The notes beneath the pieces were generated by a model. It saw nothing but the letters and a program-made list of their open reading frames with translations. It ran no database searches and was not told the DNA's origin. A stretch of DNA of 64,000 bases from Pareuzebyella sediminis (GTDB taxonomy: Bacteria; Bacteroidota; Bacteroidia; Flavobacteriales; Flavobacteriaceae). Within the stretch, counting starts at the first letter, position 1; each line of letters starts with the position of its first letter. The stretch spans positions 620,001-684,000 of the forward strand of contig NZ_VTZS01000003.1 of the NCBI RefSeq assembly GCF_008367235.1. Reading direction: 5' to 3'. This document shows positions 9,698 through 18,500 of this stretch, piece after piece. Made by a program: the position numbers and the translations under genes.

Positions 9698-10210
9698 TTA
9701 ATCGATGAATAGGGCGCGCAATTCGGTGGCTTCCTTCGGTTTCATCTTCCCGGCAAGTACCAAGCTTAATTGTTTTCGGCGTAAGGCCCCGTCAAAGCGC
9801 TGTTTTTCCAGTTCGGTCTCTGGTTCCAATCGCGGCACTTCCGTAGGTCTTCCTGTTTCATCAACGGCTACGAAGGTATAGATGGCTTCATTGGCCTTCG
9901 AACGCTCGCCACTGAAACGATCTTCCATCCACACATCGATATAGACTTCCATCGAAGTTTTGAAGGCTCTGGAAACCGCGGCCTCCACCGTAAGTACACT
10001 ACCCACGGGAACCGACTGATTGAAAGCTACATGATTCACGGAGGCCGTAACCGTAATACGCCGGCTATGGCGCCGAGCAGCTATGCTGGCCGCCCTATCC
10101 ATACGCGCCAATAATTCTCCACCAAACAAATTGTTTAAAGGGTTGGTTTCACTGGGCAGTACCATGTCGGTCATGATAGTTCGGGAATCACTGGGCTTTT
10201 TTGCCTCCAT
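9698..10210 (-). CDS. Hot-dog fold acyl-CoA thioesterase (YciA/BACH type)
   Basis: Hydrolyses acyl-CoA to free acid and CoA. 170 residues from the ATG at 10210 (MEAKKPSDSR...); a longer frame would need a TTG at 10228 and is less likely. The hot-dog signature NPLNNLFGGELLARMD contains the conserved Asn and Asp of the acyl-CoA hydrolase family, followed by VTASVNHVAF and the beta-strand pattern ending in YTFVAVDE. C-terminal tail is short and charged. It is transcribed in the same direction as the HU-CCDC81/SPOR gene 78 bp upstream and may share its transcript. Confidence 0.9.
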   Translation of the reverse strand: MEAKKPSDSRTIMTDMVLPSETNPLNNLFGGELLARMDRAASIAARRHSRRITVTASVNHVAFNQSVPVGSVLTVEAAVSRAFKTSMEVYIDVWMEDRFSGERSKANEAIYTFVAVDETGRPTEVPRLEPETELEKQRFDGALRRKQLSLVLAGKMKPKEATELRALFID

Positions 10211-10288
10211 ATATCCAATTTTTGGCAAAGATAGCGGTATCTGCCGGGTACAAAAAAAGAAGGCGGTAATTTTAGGGAAGTGCTCCTT

Positions 10289-11248
10289 TTATCGCACTGA
10301 TTTTAACCAGGCATCTTTCTGTGTGCGCTTGATCGCATGTAGTGCTTCCAAAGCTTCTTCGGCATCGGTAAAACTTTCATAAGCCACCATATGGAGTCCG
10401 AATGGATTGGTGCCAAGATAGGCAGGGTTAAACCCTTGTTTTTTCAACTGTTGTATTTTTTTATCGGCATTCGTACGGTACCGGAAAGCCCCGGCAATTA
10501 TATGATGTATTTTTTCAGATGAAGGGTTTGCCGTAGCCTTTTTAGCGGTTTTCAGGGTAATTGTAGGGAGTTCTAAAGGCGCGGCATCGAAAAAAGTAGC
10601 CTCCTGGATCCGTTTTGTAACCTGTTGTTGAGCTTCTTCCCTAGCCAATTGTTGGGTGCTTTGGTTCTTTTTGTGCCATTGAAAACCGGCGAATCCGGTC
10701 GTAAGGGCCAATAGCACAACGGCGGCATATTTCAAATAATGCCGCAAGGTAGACGCTTCACGGGCCTCTGGGGTAAAGGTAAAAGGAATCTTCTCTTCCA
10801 ATTCCGCAACTTCCTCTTTTAAGATCTCACGGGTAATAGGGGTCAAAACCAGAGAAGACATCCCAAAAGATGAGGTTAGATAATTGATATTTTCTTCCGG
10901 TTGAAACTGAATTTTACCTTCGGTATTCGTCCAAAGTTCCCCAATATGGGTCAAGGTAAGTCGCTTGCCTTTTTCAAGGTTAAGCTTCCATTCCCCTACT
11001 TCTTCCTCAACCTGGGCAAGCATTTCCTCAAAAGAAATATGCTGACTCTCGGCCGCATAGGAGACCAAAAGGCCATCATTGGAAACCAACTGCTGATTGA
11101 AGGAAATAACTTTTATCGGAGGATAGAAGGTGCGTGTGTTCTCATCGAGAATGGCCGATTTTTGCTGCGTCAGAAAAGCGCCAAAACCCGGCACCATAAC
11201 GCAGTTGTACCGATATAGCAAGTCAGATATATAATGTTCCAATCCCAT
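10289..11248 (-). CDS. HU-CCDC81 and SPOR domain membrane protein
   Basis: 319 residues from the ATG at 11248 (MGLEHYISDLLYRYN); the longer frame would start with TTG. The N-terminal part (about 1-110) with VMVPGFGAFLTQ resembles the HU-like CCDC81 DNA-binding-type domain known from Bacteroidota. A single transmembrane helix follows (about 170-190), then a linker and a C-terminal SPOR domain (about 245-319: HHIIAGAFRYRTNADKKIQQLKKQG region) of the kind that binds denuded septal peptidoglycan. The topology would link a cytoplasmic HU-like domain to the septal wall. It lies divergent from dprA with about 105 bp between them. Confidence 0.88.
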   Translation of the reverse strand: MGLEHYISDLLYRYNCVMVPGFGAFLTQQKSAILDENTRTFYPPIKVISFNQQLVSNDGLLVSYAAESQHISFEEMLAQVEEEVGEWKLNLEKGKRLTLTHIGELWTNTEGKIQFQPEENINYLTSSFGMSSLVLTPITREILKEEVAELEEKIPFTFTPEAREASTLRHYLKYAAVVLLALTTGFAGFQWHKKNQSTQQLAREEAQQQVTKRIQEATFFDAAPLELPTITLKTAKKATANPSSEKIHHIIAGAFRYRTNADKKIQQLKKQGFNPAYLGTNPFGLHMVAYESFTDAEEALEALHAIKRTQKDAWLKSVR

Positions 11249-11353
11249 GCAGGGCAAATATTAAAAAAATTTAGGGGGAAGAACAGGCAAGGCATAACTT
11301 TTTATTAACATTATATTTTCTGTATTTTGTGGATAACTTTCATACGCCTATAA

Positions 11354-12457
11354 ATGACTTCTGCTGAACTTCTTGCAGTATTGCGCTTGCAAAATGTACC
11401 TAACATTGGCGATGTTACCGCCAAGAAGTTGATTTCAAAATGTGGCAGTCCGGAGGCGGTTTTTTCAGAAAAAAAACAGCATTTGCTCAAAGTTGATGGA
11501 GTGGGTACCTATACCCTTAAAGGGCTCTATGATGCCGAACATAGGGAAGCCGCCGAAAAAGAGTATACTTATATTTCAAAAGCTGGTATTGCAGTTTCCT
11601 ATTTTTTAGATGGAAACTATCCGAAGTATCTTAAGCATTGCATCGATAGCCCTATATTATTGTTCAAAAAAGGAAAGATCGACCTTCGTGGACATAAAAT
11701 TATTAGTGTAGTCGGCACCCGAAACATAACGAGTTATGGGGTGGCTTTTTGCGACCGTTTTATAGCGGATATTGCACCATTAGATCCCATAATTGTCAGC
11801 GGCTTTGCCTACGGCGTCGATATTGCCATCCAAAGAGCGGCTATAAAACACGGTCTTCAGACTATCGGTTGTTTGGCACATGGTCTTAATCAAATGTATC
11901 CTAAATCGCATGCCAGATATATGGATGAAGTAGCGCGTAACGGAGGATTCGTTACCGAATTTTGGAGTACGAGCAATCCGGACCGTGAGAATTTTTTAAA
12001 AAGGAACCGTATTATAGCGGGAATGAGCGAGGCGACGGTGGTCATTGAATCGGCCGAAAGAGGGGGCAGTTTGGTCACTGCCGACATCGCAAATAGTTAC
12101 AATCGTGATGTCTTTGCTTTGCCTGGCCGCGCCCATGACAAATATAGTTCAGGGTGTAATAACTTGATCAAGCAGCAAAAAGCCCATATGCTGACTTCGG
12201 CCGCCGATCTGGTATATCTATTGGGGTGGGATGTAGATCATGCTACCCCTACTTCAGTTCAAAAGGAACTCTTCGTCGACCTCGATGATACCGAACAATC
12301 GATTTATGACTATCTTCAGAAAAATGGCAAACAAGTATTGGATAGCATTGCCTTGGCCTGTCAGTTACCTGTCTTCAAAGTTTCATCAACGCTTTTGACC
12401 ATGGAAATGAAAGGCGTCATACGACCGTTGCCGGGAAAATTGTTCGAGGCGATCTGA
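11354..12457 (+). CDS. dprA: DNA-processing protein DprA (Smf)
   Basis: Binds incoming single-stranded DNA during transformation and loads RecA. 367 residues, normal length: N-terminal helix-hairpin region (NVPNIGDVTAKKL), Rossmann-like core with VGTRNIT (120-126), SGFAYGVD (149-156) and the ESAERGGSLVTADIA segment, then GRAHDKYSSGCNNLI, and a C-terminal winged-helix domain. All nucleotide-fold motifs are intact. ATG start after an AT-rich leader. The terminator/palindrome region (12475-12621) lies downstream. Presence of dprA does not by itself show natural competence, because the gene is nearly universal. Confidence 0.97.
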   Translation: MTSAELLAVLRLQNVPNIGDVTAKKLISKCGSPEAVFSEKKQHLLKVDGVGTYTLKGLYDAEHREAAEKEYTYISKAGIAVSYFLDGNYPKYLKHCIDSPILLFKKGKIDLRGHKIISVVGTRNITSYGVAFCDRFIADIAPLDPIIVSGFAYGVDIAIQRAAIKHGLQTIGCLAHGLNQMYPKSHARYMDEVARNGGFVTEFWSTSNPDRENFLKRNRIIAGMSEATVVIESAERGGSLVTADIANSYNRDVFALPGRAHDKYSSGCNNLIKQQKAHMLTSAADLVYLLGWDVDHATPTSVQKELFVDLDDTEQSIYDYLQKNGKQVLDSIALACQLPVFKVSSTLLTMEMKGVIRPLPGKLFEAI

Positions 12458-12474
12458 ATTTAAGCTATGGGGTA

Positions 12475-12618
12475 ACCGACCGATCGGTCTGTAGCTTCTC
12501 AAAAACGCCGAGACCGACAACGTATAAAGTACGTTGTCGATGAAATACGTAAACTTGCCCGAGACGAATCAATATAGATGCTAAACTAATAATATCAAAA
12601 ACCGACTATACGGTCGGT
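12475..12618. repeat. Palindrome-bounded intergenic element, copy A
   Basis: 144 bp element bounded by two copies of an 18 bp palindrome of the form ACCGACC-N4-GGTCGGT: 12475-12492 (one mismatch) and 12601-12618 (one mismatch). The palindrome starts are 126 bp apart. The core TCGAYGAAAT...CTTG (12537-12570) matches copy B at the same offset. The right palindrome with its flanking A and T runs forms AAAACCGAC/GTCGGTTTT and could also terminate dprA transcription. Confidence 0.6.
12515..12539. promoter_or_regulatory. Perfect hairpin inside element A
   Basis: Inverted repeat with 10 bp perfect arms, CGACAACGTA and TACGTTGTCG, around a 5 nt loop (TAAAG). No T run follows, so it is not a simple terminator. 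Its left half is not conserved in element B. Confidence 0.5.
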
Positions 12619-12805
12619 TTTGATACGTTCTTTATTTTTCTTGAATATCAGTGAACTTCTGTTCATTTCGATTTGGTAAAGGAGCGATAAATAGGCATTT
12701 TTAGAGTGGGGCGCGCAATGGCATAGCGACGTATTACATTGGATAATGGATAACTGAATACTAAAATAATCGAATGGATTTACACCTCCTTTTCTTAGAC
12801 CACAG

Positions 12806-15346
12806 TTATGGAAAGCTTTCTAACACCTGAAAGTCGAATAGCTTATTAACCGGTCTACCATCAGAGGTTATGCCTTCTACCCGGATGATATATGTGCCGG
12901 CACTATCACCGGTATAAAAGTTCAAACTTGATGATGTTTCACCTTTAATGGCGACGTCGGGGTTCCAGTACAAAGTGGTGCGATAGTCGGGCTTGTTATG
13001 GTCAGGAATGGTTAGGGCATAGTTCGGAGCATAGAATTGCCTTGTTTTATAAAAACCTGGAATGGTGGCATTGGCCACCCCGGGAAACCGCTTTTGAGTG
13101 ACGGGCATATCACTTCCTGTTTTGGTATAAACTGCTATTACGCCGCCAGCCGAGCGCATTCCGTAAATGGCTGCATCGGCACCTTTAAGTACATCCACGA
13201 ACCGAACATCGAAGATGGGCATAGTTCTTATGAAGCTTTCATCGACACGCATACCATTTATTAAAAAGAGCGGAGGTACGGGCCTGAAACTAATAAGACC
13301 TGCTATTTGAACCGATTGATTGGGAAAAGAGCCAAAGACCTGTACCCCTGGTACGGTTCTTAATATATCAAATATGCTTAGTGCGTTTTGCATCCATGGA
13401 ACGGAGTCCGGAAATATACGGTTTCGAGCTTCTCCATATAATGTTCTTGAATTCAGTTCCTCGATAATACGTTCTTGTTCGGTCTTACGTTTCGATTTTA
13501 CTACCACTTCCTTTAAACGGGTAATCTTTGGGCCATGTTTATAATCAGTAATCTTTTGGCGCTGAGCTTCAATAAAGTAGGGCCGGGCATAAACTTTGGT
13601 TGTGCTTTTTGCGAATTGCTCTTTTTGGGCGTTTACTTTTATTTTCGGAAATGGCGGGTCTAAATAAATCGAAACTTGATTATGGCTGTTTTTGTTCTCA
13701 GGTAAGCTCTTTGCATTAATAACTGCCGTTATGCTATCTTGAAAAAAGAAAGGGCCAAAGCTGAAATTGCCTTGCGCATTGGTCTGTTTTACTTCTTGAC
13801 TTATTTTTTCCGTAAATACGTTTAAGGTAGTCAGTGCTCTTTTGGGTTGGTGTCGATTGTCGAATGCCGTGGTGATTCCATTTATCATAATGCCCTTCTC
13901 CGGCGGAAAATCCAATGCCTTACGTACTCCTCCTTTTAAAAAAGACGTCCATTCAAACCTCCGCCAGCCATGGGTGAGCATAAGCAAATCAAGAAGAAAT
14001 TCTCGTCCCTTCAAATCCTCTTGGAAAAAAAAGTTCGGATTTGGAATCACTCCGCCCAAATCGGAATTCAGTAGCAACCAGCTTTTCATGGTCTCGGGAT
14101 TCTTTCGCAGCCCTTTCTGTGTTACTACGCTGACTGAGAAATCGCCGTCAAGAGGTTTACCATCATCTTCAACCAAGGCCATGTCTACATTGACCATGTT
14201 TCGTAGACCATAGTCCGTCTTATCTGTTTTGATCGACAATTTTACAGCGTTGTTAGCATTTTCGATAAAAGTAAGTCGCTCACATACGGGTTCGCCATTG
14301 GGAGTGAAGAGTGTAAAATGTGCAATTCCGTCTTGCAGTTTTGAGGTTAACAATTTTAGGGTATACCTATTTTCGACATTCTTTTTTAATATTTCCTTAT
14401 AAATTAATCCGCCGCGCAGATGGCCAACCAATAATGCGCCTCTGAGCCCGTTAGCGATATTAGTGGCAGCACTTATCTTTAGATAAGACCCCATGTTCAT
14501 TACTCTAAGGGTGTACCCGTTCAAAAGGGGAGCCGGTACCGGGTAATCGAATGTCTTGTCCTCGATTTGAATTCGTAGGTAGTAGTTGGTATCGGGCGCC
14601 ACCGCTAACTGGGCTTGGCCAAGGCCAAATTCGTAACTTTCGAAAACGGATTCGAGATTGCCGTTTTGATCGAAAATTTTTCCTTTCAATGCTAAACCGT
14701 TTCCTTCTTTATCGGTGATTTTTATTCCCAGTATACTCTCAATTCCCGTTACCAAATCTCCTCCCTCAGGGAAAAATTGTACGATGGGTTTGTCAGGCCC
14801 CAAGGATACAGCTTTCTTCTCAAGGGTGTCTGTTTTTTCGTTTTCGAAGATGGTTTCCGTAATTTCATTGGGGTTTTTGCGTTGCGCCCCAATTATAATT
14901 TGCTTTTTAAAAAAGATCGGCTCTTTCGCATTGAGCATGTACTTTGTGTAGGCGCGTAATGTATATATACCTTCTTGAGAATCTTCAGATAGCGTGATAT
15001 CCGCAGAAGCACCAAGCGATGCCGTATATAGTTTTCGACGTGCGACAATTGTATCTTTAGAATCGACCAACTCAACGTAAACTACTTGACTTTTACTCCT
15101 CGGTGAATGGGTAATGCCGTTCAAAACATAGGTTTTGAACCAAATGGTTTCCCCATTGATGTAAAAATCCTTATCGGTTTGCAGGTACACCTTTTCAGGG
15201 GTATTGATATCGGCATAGGTAACTAGGCCACCAATGATATTCTCAAGGGGGTTAGCTTCCTGTGCCTCTGAAAACTGGTGGATAAATACCAGTATAATCG
15301 AAGAAATCAAAAAAAGGCTCTTGTGTGTGAGCTGTACTGGAATCAT
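12806..15346 (-). CDS. MG2-domain/TonB-plug protein without beta-barrel (paralogue 1)
   Basis: 846 residues, exported (signal peptide about 1-28, SEAQ). An N-terminal macroglobulin MG2-like region (about 45-155) has the family pattern EKVYLQTDKDFYINGETIWFK. Next come beta-sandwich domains and a TonB-receptor plug domain (about 620-750) with LKEVVV, TVPGVQVFG and the closing GGVIAVYTKTG. No 22-strand barrel follows: the protein ends about 100 residues later with an immunoglobulin-like tail containing PDYRTTLYWNP. It cannot be a transporter on its own. Homologous to the next gene over the MG2, plug and tail parts. Role unknown; surface or periplasmic binding is inferred. Confidence 0.8.
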   Translation of the reverse strand: MIPVQLTHKSLFLISSIILVFIHQFSEAQEANPLENIIGGLVTYADINTPEKVYLQTDKDFYINGETIWFKTYVLNGITHSPRSKSQVVYVELVDSKDTIVARRKLYTASLGASADITLSEDSQEGIYTLRAYTKYMLNAKEPIFFKKQIIIGAQRKNPNEITETIFENEKTDTLEKKAVSLGPDKPIVQFFPEGGDLVTGIESILGIKITDKEGNGLALKGKIFDQNGNLESVFESYEFGLGQAQLAVAPDTNYYLRIQIEDKTFDYPVPAPLLNGYTLRVMNMGSYLKISAATNIANGLRGALLVGHLRGGLIYKEILKKNVENRYTLKLLTSKLQDGIAHFTLFTPNGEPVCERLTFIENANNAVKLSIKTDKTDYGLRNMVNVDMALVEDDGKPLDGDFSVSVVTQKGLRKNPETMKSWLLLNSDLGGVIPNPNFFFQEDLKGREFLLDLLMLTHGWRRFEWTSFLKGGVRKALDFPPEKGIMINGITTAFDNRHQPKRALTTLNVFTEKISQEVKQTNAQGNFSFGPFFFQDSITAVINAKSLPENKNSHNQVSIYLDPPFPKIKVNAQKEQFAKSTTKVYARPYFIEAQRQKITDYKHGPKITRLKEVVVKSKRKTEQERIIEELNSRTLYGEARNRIFPDSVPWMQNALSIFDILRTVPGVQVFGSFPNQSVQIAGLISFRPVPPLFLINGMRVDESFIRTMPIFDVRFVDVLKGADAAIYGMRSAGGVIAVYTKTGSDMPVTQKRFPGVANATIPGFYKTRQFYAPNYALTIPDHNKPDYRTTLYWNPDVAIKGETSSSLNFYTGDSAGTYIIRVEGITSDGRPVNKLFDFQVLESFP

Positions 15347-15442
15347 GTCTACCGAATTCTCCTAGAAGATACGAAAAAAACTAAAATGCAGGGTTATTCG
15401 CTCTGCGTTCGCCATAGGTAGTGAACCAAAGTTCGAACCAAA

Positions 15443-15585
15443 ACCGACCCATAGGTCGGTACACCTTTGGTTCCATCTCCAGACACATTGAAATGTGAAC
15501 TTCATCGACGAAATGTAAAAGCTTGTCGCAGGGGCTCATCAAGTTTCAAAAATACCTAATCCTAAAAACCGACCAGAGGGTCGTT
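15443..15585. repeat. Palindrome-bounded intergenic element, copy B
   Basis: 143 bp element in the gap between the two MG2/plug genes. Left palindrome 15443-15460 is perfect (ACCGACC, CATA, GGTCGGT); right palindrome 15568-15585 has one mismatch (ACCGACC, AGAG, GGTCGTT) and touches the stop codon of the upstream paralogue. The starts are 125 bp apart. The interior core CATCGACGAAAT...GCTTG aligns with copy A without gaps over about 30 bases. A wider inverted pair, AACCAAA (15436-15442) and TTTGGTT (15466-15472), brackets the left palindrome. Confidence 0.6.
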
Positions 15586-18500
15586 TACCTCTCAAATGTC
15601 TTTAAATACGCCCCTGGGATTCCCGAGGGAGTCAAGCCCTGTATGTCGATTTCCAAACGTTCAGCATTGTCGGAATTAAAAAATTCGATTTCGGCCTGAC
15701 CATTGGTGTCGGTCGTAAAAGATGGATTCCAGTACAATGTAGCGCGGTAATCAGGTTTTTCGTGTCGCTCTGAAGGGGAATAATATTTTGGCGAATAGAA
15801 TGCTCTGGTGGCGGTATGGCCGGTGACCATCAGGTCACCGGATAGAACCGGAGGCCTACCTTCCCCTTTTTTGGTGTAGATGAGAATTACGCCATTGGCT
15901 CCTCGTGAACCATATATGGCAGCGGAGGCCCCTCTCAACATTTCGATACGTTCGATGGTATAGGTGTCCATAGTGGTTACAAAACTTGGAGCCGGTCTTG
16001 CCATTATAGATTGTTCTATAGACAAGGTTGAACCAGGGAGCGCTTGGCTACCTGTTCCTCCGGTAACTAAAGCACTTTGGGTCGAAGGGCGGTTCTCATC
16101 GTAGATAGGAATACCGTTAAGTACCCATAACGGGGAACCACTATTTCGAATGCTAACACTTGTGCCGTTTACCGAAACCCCAGGGAAAAGCTGAACCAAT
16201 TGCAAGACCGTTTGTGCTGCTATATAATCTTCTGCATAGATAGTTGCGTCAGGATTCTGCCCATAAGTCGATGGACTTGCTTTTCTTGATTTTTTAGAAT
16301 CTTCCGTAACCACTACTTCTTCTAACGCGGTAACCGAGTCAAAATCATACAATGAATTGAATCGATTGCGTGTACGCGCAAGAGTAAGATAATCATCAAA
16401 AGCTTTTGATGCTTCCAAAGTATGGCCTGTAAACTGTGGCGCCGGGGGCCCTACTCTAACGTTTTTGTCAAGCGTAATCTTAACATCAACATTATTATCT
16501 CGCTGGTCGAAGGCATGAATACCTAGCTGGGTTTCCCCATTAAAATTGAAGTCGGGCACGGTAAATTTCCCTCCAACCTCGGTTTTAGCGGTGTACATGC
16601 CAAGGACCTCACCCGACTTGGCCACTATATTCAAGGTAACATTGGGCAAGGGGTTGCCATATTTACTCGTTGCTTTGCCTGATAATACCAAGCCTTTTTC
16701 AAAGGAAAAGACCTTCTGGTCAAGTTGGCCATCCATTACTTCTTGCCATGGAAATTTCCGCCATCCGTGGGTGAGCATCACCAAATCCAACCGGTTCAGG
16801 GTCGACCGCTTTTGGTCTTTAAGAAGCTGGTTAGGTTCTTCTATATTTCCCTTGAGATCGGATTGTAGCAACAATTGAGTCAGCATGTTTTGGCCGTCTT
16901 GACTTTTTTCGACTTGTCCTTTATCTGTGACGGCGACGGAGAAATCACCTTTCACCGGTCTTCCATAGGCGTCTGTAACCTTGACCGTCATATTGATTTT
17001 ACCCCTCTTTTTCAGGTTTTGACTCTCCACTTTGGCATTAATAATCAAATCTTCCCCGCTATTTACGAAAACGGGTCGTTCACAACGTGGTTTTTGGTCC
17101 GCATCGAACAGGGTCAAGGTCAAGACCCCACTTGGCATTGATTGCTTTGGAACTTCAAAGGAGACTATGTTATTCTTGTCGAAATTGAAAACACCCTGAT
17201 AGTATTTGTATCCGCGCATATGACCAATAACGTAAAAAGACTGGCCTCTTAGGGACGGGCTGGCCTGAACAATGACCTTTACGCTTCTCTCATTAGTGTT
17301 GTTGACTGACATGGTGTAACCTGATGTGAGCACCTTGGGTAGGGGATGTCTGGAGCCATCATCGAGAACTGCTACGAATTGACTGCTATCTTTGGGCAAT
17401 AACTGAAAGAAACCGGCACCCCGATCGAGGGAGTTTATTTGCGTTACGGGTTGACCTTGGGCATCGAAAACCTTGCCCTTGACCGATCTAGACAAACCGT
17501 CGGCACCGATGGCCTTGAAAGCTATTTTAGAAGCTATTCCTGCGATGGCATGGCCCCCTTCTGGGAAAAATTGTAAGTCAATTGGCTGTTCCGAAGGTAC
17601 AACCGTCCGATCAGTAGATGTACCGCTCAGTATTTTTATTGTTTTGGTGAAAAAGAATTCCGGCTCGTAGTTGCGCATCCATTGTGTGTAGGCCCGTATT
17701 TGGTAGTCGCCCGTAGTGAGATTTTTAGGAAGTTCGACAAGGCCAGATCCCCTTCCGTTCAATAGTTCATGGGTTTGAGACAGCACTATTTCATTGTCGG
17801 GCGCTATAAGATCAACATGTAAGACTCGGCTTGCGGCCGTCAGTTCATGAAAGGGGCCAATAACAGTATAGGCACTGAACCAAAGCGGTTCTCCCGATGA
17901 AAAGATTTCCTTGTCGGTGTGAAGAAACACCTTTTCGATAGGGTTATAGGCGTTGTAATTATTTACGCTTTTGGTAAATTTTTTGATAAAGGGATCTTCT
18001 GACAAATTGGCCTCTAAAAGGGCTATGTTTTCGGCACTATTGAGAAATATGGAGCTAAAGGCATTGTCTTGCTCAAACGAGCGGATGACCTCTTCTTCTA
18101 CCGGCGTTCTTTTTACGATGGGGTTATTGGCCCAAAAGCGTTGGTTGTAACCAATCTCGTCAAGGTTCTCCCAATCACTTCGGTCCCTGGTTATTTTTCC
18201 GCCCAACCTACGCGTAGAACCGGGGGCATAATGTTCATAAAATGTAAGGTTCGACGTCGTTATCGAATGATAAAGTAACTTATCGTTTTTATAGTAGTCA
18301 AACGCTTGGTCAACCTTGATATGATCGAGTAATCGCGTATTACCGTTGGGCTTGTACACGATTTCATAAGTAAGGGTATAGTCTTTCCAATAGCCGTTAT
18401 TGGTACTCAGTTTTAATAGTTTCAAATCGTCCCGTTCCACTTTGCCGTTGATCTGAAGAATGTCATAGGTATTGGTATCGATGTATACGTTTCCTTCGAA

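Larger units (their letters stand above)
12458..12805. other. Intergenic stretch with repeat element A
   Basis: 348 bp between the convergent stops of dprA and the first MG2/plug gene. It contains repeat element A (12475-12618) with its two terminal palindromes and an inner hairpin. The remaining 12620-12805 shows no gene or recognisable site. Confidence 0.7.
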
